Shown piece by piece: positions 26,235 to 32,897 of a DNA stretch of 40,234 bases. The notes under the pieces were generated by a model that saw only the letters and a program-made list of their open reading frames with translations, had not been told where the DNA came from and ran no database searches. How positions within the stretch are numbered: position 1 is the stretch's first letter; every line of letters begins with the position of its first letter. Source of the stretch: PSRI01 sp041484195 (GTDB lineage Bacteria; Bacteroidota; Bacteroidia; Chitinophagales; Chitinophagaceae); assembly GCA_041484195.1 (NCBI GenBank), contig JBGPHC010000034.1:1-40234 (forward strand), in the 5' to 3' direction. A program made the translations under genes and the position numbers.

Positions 26235-26792
26235 TCATTTCTTAAATCCGATTCTATCCCGGTCATCCCACTTTTTATGCGCCGCTTTTTCGTCCAATAA
26301 ATTTTCCATGGCATCATATATTTGGCTTAACTGCACATCATGTCCACCCAGTCTTTCTTTTATTTGCCTTAGCTGTTCCTTAAAATCAGTTTGCATTAAT
26401 AATGCTTTTCTTACCTCTACAAAAGCCCTCATGATGGAAATATTCATATTTATAGCCTTATCGCTGTTTAAGACGCCGCTTAACATTGCAACTCCCTGCT
26501 CCGTAAAAGCATAGGGCAAATACCTGGTTCCTCCCCGGGTTTTTGAGGTTACATTCTGCAACCTCAAAGAATTGCCCTTTTCTGAGGTTTCAAATTGAAA
26601 CCTCAAACTGTCAAATTCTTCTTTGGTAAGCTGAAACATGAAGTCCTTAGGAAACCGCTTTATGTTCCGCTTAACGGCAAGATTAAGCGCTTTGGTTTCT
26701 GTTTCATACAGGGCGGCTAAATCCCGGTCAAGCATTACACGCTCTCCCCTCAATTCATATATCCTGTTTTGAATACTTTTTATTATTTGCAT
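26235..26792 (-). CDS. ORF6N domain protein
   Basis: This 185-residue protein carries an ORF6N domain at about 8-95: IYELRGERVMLDRDLAALYE, TKALNLAVKRNIKRFPKDF, MFQLTKEEFDSLRFQ and RGGTRYLPYAFTEQGVAMLS. ORF6N is a DNA-binding-type domain found in phages and in many Bacteroidota chromosomes. The C-terminal half forms a coiled-coil-like helix (FKEQLRQIKERLGGHDVQLS) ending in a Lys/Asp-rich tail. It is likely a remnant or resident of mobile DNA, which fits the fragmented surroundings. Start ATG 26790-26792 is the only good one. Its targets are unknown. Confidence 0.85.
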   Translation of the reverse strand: MQIIKSIQNRIYELRGERVMLDRDLAALYETETKALNLAVKRNIKRFPKDFMFQLTKEEFDSLRFQFETSEKGNSLRLQNVTSKTRGGTRYLPYAFTEQGVAMLSGVLNSDKAINMNISIMRAFVEVRKALLMQTDFKEQLRQIKERLGGHDVQLSQIYDAMENLLDEKAAHKKWDDRDRIGFKK

Positions 26793-27009
26793 AAGGTAAA
26801 TTATAAAACTCCTTTTATTCTATCCGCTTCAGCTCTGTTAATTTGATCGATGTTTTTTGCACAAGCCGGCTCGCTCCTGTTCCCTGAGTCTCAGTATTTT
26901 TTTTGAACCGGGAAACTAACAGTACAAAATGTTTACTTAATTGAAGGCTCTCATAAATGCACAGGATCAGGCTCATTTTATGCTCCACAATCATTAATAT
27001 CTAATAAGC

Positions 27010-27552
27010 TCAATCTTCTTTTTTAGCGATATCCCTGGCAATTTTCTTAGCATCTGAGGAAATTTCATGAATTACACCTGTCGGGCTAATCCAGAAACCA
27101 CAGAAATACAAGCCATCCACGCCAAAATACTTTTGTTTATTGACACTCACTCTTAAATCTTCAAAACGGCTTTTATCAATATTCATAATTCCCGACCAAT
27201 CCCTGTAATATCCTATGGCTGCAACAATGGAATCAAAATCCTCTCTTTTACCGTCCTCAAAATGAACCGTTTTGCCCGCGATATGATCTATGTTACCATA
27301 AATCTTTATATGGCCTTCCCGGATATGTTTTATGGTGCCAATGTCCAGCACTGGAATGTTTCCATCTTTTTGAATTTGTTCAAACGCCCCATAGGACATT
27401 TTTTTCAAACCCAATTTTGTGATGTCGCCAAATAGTAACCGCATCAAAGGGGCATTGATGGTATCGGCTAAGCGAGGTGGAAGTTGCGACATTAGCAGGC
27501 TTATGCGGAGTAAAACCTTTATTCCCAGCCATCGAAAACCACTGTGAAACAT
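27010..27552 (-). pseudogene. C-terminal half of a flavin-containing monooxygenase-like protein
   Basis: The frame encodes the C-terminal part of an FMO/YUCCA-like NAD(P)-binding monooxygenase: LADTINAPLMRLLFGDITKL, PVLDIGTIKHIREGHIKIYG, KREDFDSIVAAIGYYRDW and FGVDGLYFCGFWISPTGVIH. The FAD GxGxxG and NADPH-binding halves are absent. A TAA precedes the first ATG, but the neighbouring frame reads VNVSQWF and would join as QWFRWLGIKVLL if one T were dropped from a TTTT run near 27533, so the gene is both frameshifted and truncated upstream. The remaining piece is inactive. Confidence 0.75.
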
Positions 27553-27681
27553 TTACCATTCTTTTGCAGTTCTTAGTGCGCCCTTTAAAATGAAAAAATG
27601 TATCTTCATAAACCCTGTTCTGTCTTCTATAATCAAATAATGGAGCCATCTCTTTTTAGGTTTCAGATAAAAAATAAGAAT

Positions 27682-28293
27682 ATGAAAAAAAGTCTTGTGG
27701 GTCTATTCCTGCTCTTTTCAACATCAATCTTCGCACAACCGACAGTTAGAGAACAATTTGAAAAGATCGGGACCGTTCAGGAAGCACAAAAATACATCGA
27801 TGCCAACGCGGCTCTCAAACCGGCGCTACTGTATTTGACCAAAGGAAAAGACAGTGCCCTTATCGACAAACGATTGCTGAAGCAAAATAAAGGCGATATT
27901 TTTTCCGTCGGTTACGTCACCTATAAGGTCATCGAGACAAAGGAATCAATCTCCTTTCGGGCAAGCTATATTTTCCTGGACGGTGGATCATTATCCCCGT
28001 CCCAGGTTGACAGCCTTAAGAAAATTATCATGCAAAAGATTTCCGAAGGCAGTTCATTCGCTCAGATCTCCGATCAATACACGATGGATGGCAACACCAC
28101 TCATGGTGATACCGGCTGGTTTTTCGGGCCCGAAATGTTGCCTGCAGAATTCCAGACCGCCGTCCAGAAACATAAGACTGGCGACATCTTTTTTGTGGAT
28201 GTACCGGATAAACAATGGCATTATATAGTAAAGAAGACATTTGATGATGATGATAAGAAAGAAATAACGGTTCTGCGGTCAAACGGAAGGTGA
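27682..28293 (+). CDS. Periplasmic peptidyl-prolyl isomerase (parvulin/PpiC type)
   Basis: This 203-residue protein has a signal peptide (MKKSLVGLFLLFSTSIFAQ) and a parvulin domain at about 80-180: SFRASYIFLDGGSLSPSQVD, GSSFAQISDQYTMDGNTTHG, DTGWFFGPEMLPAEFQTAVQ and KTGDIFFVDVPDKQWHYIVK. The family GGDLGWF motif appears as HGDTGWFFG. It would assist folding of exported proteins in the periplasm. ATG 27682 begins the signal peptide; the open frame reaches back to 27598 but those residues do not fit. It is divergent from the monooxygenase fragment. The first 60 residues after the signal are unlike known partners. Confidence 0.82.
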   Translation: MKKSLVGLFLLFSTSIFAQPTVREQFEKIGTVQEAQKYIDANAALKPALLYLTKGKDSALIDKRLLKQNKGDIFSVGYVTYKVIETKESISFRASYIFLDGGSLSPSQVDSLKKIIMQKISEGSSFAQISDQYTMDGNTTHGDTGWFFGPEMLPAEFQTAVQKHKTGDIFFVDVPDKQWHYIVKKTFDDDDKKEITVLRSNGR

Positions 28294-28558
28294 TGCAAAG
28301 AGTCCTAAGTAGCTACACGTGCCCTTAATTTTTTCATTCTTACTATCAAGTCAAATTTGAAAGGATTAAACACCCATGAAATACCAAATGAATTTCACAG
28401 TCAGTTTGAGATTTGAATAATCACTCTTTAGGGATTATCCTCTTATTTAACCTCTTGTTTTTGGGCAATTTTCTCTATTTTTAATGTAGTTGTTGGTGTA
28501 ACCTGTACTCAGACCTTCGCACAACTTCACCAATGTCTCAATGTCAATCATCATACCG

Positions 28559-29347
28559 ATGAAATTTAAGCATGCCATACCTATACTTTATTCTGCAGAT
28601 ATTTTACAAAGCCTCAATTATTATACTGAAATTCTGGGATTTGAAAACAAATGGGCATGGGGAAATCCACCATCTTTTGGAGGAGTAAGCAAAGATTCCG
28701 CTGAAATATTTTTTTGTAAGAATGGCCAGGGAAATCCGGGAACCTGGCTCTCTTTGTTTATTGATAATATTGATGGATTTTATGAAACACTCAAGACCAG
28801 GGGTGCAAAAATCCTGACAGCGCCCGAAAACAAGGAATGGGGCGTAAGGGAAATGCTGGTAGAGGATCCTGACGGTCACAAGATAAGATTTGGACAATCC
28901 GTTTCCTTTAGGGAAAAAAGTGCGAAGGCGCTCCCCGACGCTATAAAAATCATTTTAAGGCCGCCTACCATTTCAGAATATCGAAATCTGGTATCGGCTG
29001 TGGGCTGGTCTTCTACTTCGAATAATGCATTGACTGAAACACTTTTAGCTGCAGCTGTTTTTGCCGTTGTGGCTGTTGATACAGAGAAAAAAGAAGTGGT
29101 TGGCTGCGCACTATTACTTGGCGACCAAGCCAGTTTTTATTATGTAAAAGATCTCATGGTTCACCCGAATTCGCAAGGCAAGCGTATAGGGACAGAGCTT
29201 ATGAAGGAGTTAGTTCGTTGGTTGGAAAAAAATGCGGCAGACGATGCTCTGGTTGGACTATTTACGGGAGAAAACTTAGAACCCTTCTACCGGCAGTTTG
29301 AATTCTATCCAGCGTTTGGCATGAACCGGCGGATTCAAGGCAAATAA
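28559..29347 (+). CDS. VOC glyoxalase domain fused to a GNAT acetyltransferase
   Basis: This 262-residue protein is a fusion. Residues 1-118 are a vicinal-oxygen-chelate domain of the bleomycin-resistance/glyoxalase kind (KHAIPILYSADILQSLNYYT, LGFENKWAWGNPPSFGGV, WGVREMLVEDPDGHKIRFG). Residues 125-262 are a GNAT N-acetyltransferase, with the acetyl-CoA pyrophosphate loop in VHPNSQGKRIGTELM and YRQFEFYPAFGMNRRI at the end. The junction is a short linker (FREKSAKALPDAIKIIL). The two parts could modify and bind the same small molecule, as in self-resistance or detoxification proteins (inference). ATG 28559 was chosen because it fits the VOC start; ATG 28541 adds six residues. It is monocistronic. 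Confidence 0.85.
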   Translation: MKFKHAIPILYSADILQSLNYYTEILGFENKWAWGNPPSFGGVSKDSAEIFFCKNGQGNPGTWLSLFIDNIDGFYETLKTRGAKILTAPENKEWGVREMLVEDPDGHKIRFGQSVSFREKSAKALPDAIKIILRPPTISEYRNLVSAVGWSSTSNNALTETLLAAAVFAVVAVDTEKKEVVGCALLLGDQASFYYVKDLMVHPNSQGKRIGTELMKELVRWLEKNAADDALVGLFTGENLEPFYRQFEFYPAFGMNRRIQGK

Positions 29348-29606
29348 TTGAGTGAGGTCAATGCGGTAATTACAAAAAATTTTGTTCCTTTTGAATTCAA
29401 ACCAACATCAACAGAATCTTTAACCATTTTATCACCAGTTATCCTTGATTATCATTAGTTCCCATCATCTTCTCAAATTAACTGTGTTTTCATTCCGTAA
29501 CAAATAATAGTAACCGGATTGGGCCATCGAATCGTACGCTAAAGGACCAAATCTACTTTCAATTATTTATCTTTAAGTTATCAGGTATTAGAAACTCCTG
29601 CCATGT

Positions 29607-30110
29607 ATGTCAAACGATACAATAACCGTTATCGCCAATATTGCATTAGCATTATCATTTATCGTGGGGCTGGTATTTGGTATCGCACAAACGCGGGCAG
29701 CCGCAAGGGATCGCCGTGAGCGTTTAACCCTGGAGACACTGCGCGAATTACAAACGCGAGAGTTTGTCGAGCATATATATTTCATCAACCTGTATGATAT
29801 GCCCACTACCCGTGAAGCATTCCAGGGGCTTCCGGGTGAAGACCAGATTAAATATATTCAGTTTGCGCAGGAAATGGAATCACTTGGAATTCTCGTCGCA
29901 GAACGCCTCATAAATATCGATTTGGTGGATAAGACCCTAGGCTCATTCGTCACGAATGCCTGGGAGAAATACAAAATGGTCTTTCTTGACATGCGTCAGA
30001 AACAGCCCGATCCCTTTCTGGGTGAATATTTCCATTGGCTCGCAGAACGACTGGAAGAGCGAATGCGAAAAAATCCGCGCAACCCATTCTTTGCAACCGC
30101 CAAAACATAG
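29607..30110 (+). CDS. Membrane-anchored protein, DUF4760-like
   Basis: This 167-residue protein has one N-terminal membrane helix (TVIANIALALSFIVGLVFGI) followed by an Arg-rich basic stretch (TRAAARDRRERLTLETLREL) and a helical cytoplasmic domain (EFVEHIYFINLYDMPTTREA, YIQFAQEMESLGILVAERLI, WEKYKMVFLDMRQKQPDPFL). The layout resembles DUF4760 proteins, but I cannot prove the family. Codon use is richer in CGC and CTG than the neighbours, so it may have been acquired recently. It is monocistronic. Function unknown. Confidence 0.65.
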   Translation: MSNDTITVIANIALALSFIVGLVFGIAQTRAAARDRRERLTLETLRELQTREFVEHIYFINLYDMPTTREAFQGLPGEDQIKYIQFAQEMESLGILVAERLINIDLVDKTLGSFVTNAWEKYKMVFLDMRQKQPDPFLGEYFHWLAERLEERMRKNPRNPFFATAKT

Positions 30111-30120
30111 AAATTCCTCA

Positions 30121-30142
30121 TCATCCCCATTTGCAGGGATGA
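30121..30142 (+). terminator. Weak hairpin downstream of the DUF4760-like gene
   Basis: TCATCCC at 30121-30127 and GGGATGA at 30136-30142 form a 7-bp stem with an 8-base loop, 11 bases after the stop. A TTTTTT run follows about 8 bases after the stem, so termination is plausible. Confidence 0.5.
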
Positions 30143-30319
30143 AATTCGGCTTTTTTGATGGAGTTGATTTTCCAACAAGTGAAGCGTAAAACAATGCATC
30201 CCAGGCTTAGCGATACATTCTTAATTTAAATCGTTACAGTTCCTGGACGAGCAATCAGGCTCACAAGATGCTTTTCTTTAAACTATAGAACAGGCAGGAT
30301 AGAAACTAAGTATTTTACA

Positions 30320-30488
30320 GGGAAAATAAGTAGAACAAAGCCGGTAATTTATGTGTTCTATTTTCCAACGAAGATCATGTTTTTAAAAAGCATGAGTCGT
30401 TCGTCCGGCATATTACAGGCGATGCATCGACATCAGTTTCGAAACACCCGCCCTGGATTTCGTTTCTCAATACCATACTCGGACAAGT
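30320..30488 (+). repeat. Core of the dispersed repeat, copy 1
   Basis: This copy shares, with those near 32295, 35640 and 38880, the segments GGTAATTTAT, GAGTCGTTC, CATATTACA, TTTCGAAACAC and ATACTCGG. It lacks the leading hairpin found in the other three. In the + frame it reads GNLCVLFSNEDHVFKKHESF and ITGDASTSVSKH, which is open, while a TAG precedes it. It ends about 45 bases before the 3' end of the metallo-beta-lactamase-fold fragment on the - strand. Confidence 0.75.
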
Positions 30489-30532
30489 CAGGGATTTGAA
30501 AAGTCCTATAAAAACAAAATGGGTCTTGAATA

Positions 30533-31027
30533 TCAGTGGTTATAAAATTTCCACATATACGCAATTTCATCTTTTACAGCATCCAACATAGGCCCGGGCA
30601 GAAATTCCATATATGAGGTACGAAATTTTTGAATCCTCTCTCCATATCCATTTTGCAATGAAGTAAATGATTCAAGGGTTATTTCATCCTGGAATGATTT
30701 GAGAGTTAAGTTATTCTTTATTGCTATTAAGGTCTTTGTCTTTAATTCTTTGATATAATTCTGCCATGCATATACTATATCTTTCCCTTTGTGCATATCT
30801 CCATGCCCTCCTATAAAATAATCAAAGTCAATTTGCTTGATCTTTTCCAAGACCTGTATCCATGAATCAGGATTGGCATCCCAAAATAGTGGTTCAAAAT
30901 CATGCACAAGGTCACCGGTTATGAGAACTTTATCCCGGGGTACAATTACAACTATGTCACCGGGTGTGTGGCCGGCGCCAAGCCATCTTAATTGTATCTT
31001 TAAATATTTATCGTACAGGTCTAGAGG
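30533..31027 (-). pseudogene. Metallo-beta-lactamase-fold hydrolase, C-terminal fragment
   Basis: Read from the TGA at 31028-31030, the frame gives YLKIQLRWLGAGHTPGDIVV, PRDKVLITGDLVHDFEPLFW and DFDYFIGGHGDMHKGKD. These are the HxPGD, TGD and GGHG metal-binding motifs of the MBL fold. The first motif HxHxDH is missing, so the enzyme cannot bind its full metal site. The first usable start would be a GTG at 30905-30907. Upstream it runs into the 3' part of an unrelated frame on the same strand (31008-31256), as if two genes were fused by a deletion. The C-terminus is complete, ending near the dispersed repeat. Confidence 0.75.
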
Positions 31028-31256
31028 TCACTTCATAATTATCAAACCTGCTACAATCAAATTCGAGCTGAATGACCATCTGTTTCATATGGGCCAATAT
31101 AGACTTGCTTTGCGTTTTTGAAACCATATAGTCATCGCCCCTTTTCAATTCAGATTCAATAAATGAATTTGAAAAATCAAATCTTTTGAACAAAGCATTC
31201 AGCCGATGCACGAATTGTTCCCAAGTGCCTGTGTATGAGCTTTTTAAAAAAATCAT
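31008..31256 (-). pseudogene. Fragment resembling a DUF6933-type protein
   Basis: The 82-codon frame begins with a plausible ATG and reads MIFLKSSYTGTWEQFVHRLN, DFSNSFIESELKRGDDYMVS and KTQSKSILAHMKQMVIQLEF before running into the metallo-beta-lactamase-fold fragment at about 31027. The KTxxKSILxxMK motif resembles the KTxxRSVLGSMN signature of DUF6933 proteins, but I am not certain. The end after DCSRFDNYEV probably belongs to the junction and not to the gene. It is divergent from the DUF2975 gene across an 84-base region. Confidence 0.45.
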
Positions 31257-31273
31257 CGAAATAAATACAAAAT

Positions 31274-31333
31274 TTATTGTTTATTAATAAAATATTATTG
31301 ACATTTGATCATTAATTATTGAACAAACAATAA
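31274..31333. promoter_or_regulatory. Inverted repeat, candidate operator of the DUF2975-HTH operon
   Basis: TTATTGTTT at 31274-31282 and its exact complement AAACAATAA at 31325-31333 flank a very AT-rich segment immediately before the ATG at 31341. An HTH protein encoded in the same operon could bind these sites and control its own expression (inference). AT-richness makes chance a real possibility. Confidence 0.4.
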
Positions 31334-31340
31334 AAAGTGT

Positions 31341-31877
31341 ATGGAAATTAATGAACAAAAAAGAACTGGGCAGGTGCTCAAAATAATGCACATCGTGGCA
31401 TGGGCGGCATTTATTGGGTTTGCGATAGAAGCGGGAGCTATCCTTATTTCTTATGCCGTAAGCTGTGTAAACCCGGAGGGAGCAAAGAACTTATACAGGG
31501 GACTGAATTTGTACAATCTCAGGCAGGTCAATTTTTGGCACTATACCCAGTATGTTTCCCTTTTGTTGGCTTTGCCGATCATGAAATCATGGGTCTCCTT
31601 TCTGGTTATGAAAACCTTATCGAAGTTTAACCTAAAGAATCCATTTACAAGTGAAGTAGCAAGGAGACTGGAGAAAATCAGCTATGTCGCATTCGGAACC
31701 TGGCTTGTTACCATGGCGAGTAATGTATATATCAGCTGGCTATTGAAAACAACCGGAAAACTTTACGGAAATTGGCTTTCCGGAGAATTTATATTTATGG
31801 TTGGCCTCGTGTTTATCTTTTCACAGGTATTCAAGCGTGGTGTAGAAATCCAATCTGAAAACGATTTAACTGTATAA
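31341..31877 (+). CDS. DUF2975 membrane protein
   Basis: This 178-residue protein has four hydrophobic segments (about 15-40, 65-85, 110-132 and 145-165) and fits the DUF2975 family: ILISYAVSCVNPEGAKNLYR, then SKFNLKNPFTSEVARRLEKI and GTWLVTMASNVYISWLLK. In Firmicutes and Bacteroidota DUF2975 genes are regularly followed by a small Cro-type HTH gene (YozG-like), exactly as here, where the next gene begins three bases after this stop. The pair probably forms a membrane-bound signalling or immunity-like module, but its role is unknown. An AT-rich inverted repeat lies just upstream of the start. Confidence 0.85.
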   Translation: MEINEQKRTGQVLKIMHIVAWAAFIGFAIEAGAILISYAVSCVNPEGAKNLYRGLNLYNLRQVNFWHYTQYVSLLLALPIMKSWVSFLVMKTLSKFNLKNPFTSEVARRLEKISYVAFGTWLVTMASNVYISWLLKTTGKLYGNWLSGEFIFMVGLVFIFSQVFKRGVEIQSENDLTV

Positions 31878-31880
31878 TCC

Positions 31881-32087
31881 ATGCCAATCATAGTAAACGT
31901 GGATGTCATGATGGCCAAACGAAAAATGTCGTTGAATGAACTTTCGGAGAAAGTGGATTTAACGTTGGCTAATCTGTCTATACTCAAAACCGGAAAAGCA
32001 AAAGCAATTCGATTCAGCACTCTGGAAGCTATTTGCAAAGCACTGGATTGTCAGCCTGGGGATTTATTGGAGTATAAAAGAATATAA
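31881..32087 (+). CDS. Small Cro/C1-type helix-turn-helix regulator (YozG-like)
   Basis: This 68-residue protein is one HTH domain: VNVDVMMAKRKMSLNELSEK, VDLTLANLSILKTGKAKAIR, FSTLEAICKALDCQPGDLLE. The last motif is the classic CQPGDLLEY of this family. It starts three bases after the DUF2975 stop, so translation is coupled. Members of this pair are thought to have the membrane protein sequester or sense for the regulator, although this is not proven. It likely regulates its own operon. Confidence 0.88.
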   Translation: MPIIVNVDVMMAKRKMSLNELSEKVDLTLANLSILKTGKAKAIRFSTLEAICKALDCQPGDLLEYKRI

Positions 32088-32149
32088 TGAAGTTCAATTA
32101 ATATTGTTTCGGATAATTCATTCTTATCAATGAAGGAGTGTAAATCTTC

Positions 32150-32458
32150 CGCCGTGGTTCGTGTCCGCACGAACCATTACTAATCACTTCCCCACTGGCG
32201 AGTGTTCCGCAGGGCTTTTTCAATTATTTAATTAAGCATTATTCCAATCCCCTGAGGACGACTGCCATAATTTTCCTCAAAGCATTCTACAGAAAAAATA
32301 AAAAAAATCCAGTAATTTATGCATTTTATTTTCCAAAAAAGATCACTTTTTTTAAGCAACACGAATCGTTCGGCTGGCATATTGCATGTGACGCATCGAC
32401 ATTATTTCCGAAACACCCGCGCTAGATCTAGTTTCCTTTAACATACTAGAGCCAGTTT
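32150..32458 (+). repeat. Dispersed repeat, copy 2, with hairpin B
   Basis: It opens with GCCG, then TGGTTCGTG at 32155-32163 pairing with CACGAACCA at 32168-32176 around a TCCG loop, then TCACTTCCCCACTGG, a variable stretch, and the core (about 32295-32458: GTAATTTATG, CGAATCGTTCGG, CATATTGCA, CCGAAACACCCGCGCTAG). The + frame from 32154 stays open for about 90 codons (GSCPHEPLLITSPLASVPQG at its start, TLFPKHPR-stop at its end). Relative to the other copies its core has one extra T in a run of seven. It follows the HTH gene by about 65 bases. Confidence 0.8.
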
Positions 32459-32729
32459 GGGGGTCCGTGAGGCAGCGGTAGGTAAAATAAAAAAAGAAAC
32501 AACGCTGAACTAACTACTGTGGCAGCTCCCCTCAGTTTTGAAACAATAAATTTTAGGCCTGAAAACCTTTCTGAACAAGGATTACAGGTGATTTTAACCC
32601 GACTTCGTTTCCACATTATTATTCAACCCCTGCGGATCCAATTCATTAATCCCGGGCACTCTGCCCTAAATAAATTCCCGGCAGGAATGTCGGCTGCACC
32701 AAGATGGAGCATCCATTTGTAAGAAATAG
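32459..32729. other. Non-coding stretch after repeat copy 2
   Basis: I see no supported gene or structure. A 67-codon frame (32519-32722) has no recognisable features. Confidence 0.3.
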
Positions 32730-32846
32730 CATTCCCACATCAATCTCTCAATTCCAAACAAAGACTCTAATTCCTTGAATAATACTTATTTTGAAATGGG
32801 AGTCTTTAATACAGAAATAAAGGAATTCGTGAAAAAACAGCTATAG
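32730..32846 (+). pseudogene. C-terminal tail of an unknown gene, copy 1
   Basis: The + frame between a TAG at 32727 and a TAG ending at 32846 reads HSHINLSIPNKDSNSLNN, then TYFEMGVFNTEIKEFVKKQL. The last 20 codons match a second tail at 35433-35579 (TYFEMGDPTTEIKTVVENRS) in protein and in DNA (AATACTTATTTTGAAATGGG is identical in both). The two tails flank the GH36-like gene in direct orientation. The source gene is not recognised. Confidence 0.55.
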
Positions 32847-32897
32847 AATACCAGGGTTTATACGTGTAATAGGCGGCGTAAAAGATTTTATCAATCT

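Noticed and set aside
27380..27649. An 89-codon - strand frame overlapping the monooxygenase fragment
   Set aside because: Only its middle (VNVSQWF) matches the monooxygenase; the rest is out-of-frame reading of the fragment.
32154..32440. A roughly 90-codon open frame through repeat copy 2 as a real protein gene
   Set aside because: The corresponding frame is broken in copies 3 and 4, it lacks a credible start codon, and its first codons are the hairpin itself.
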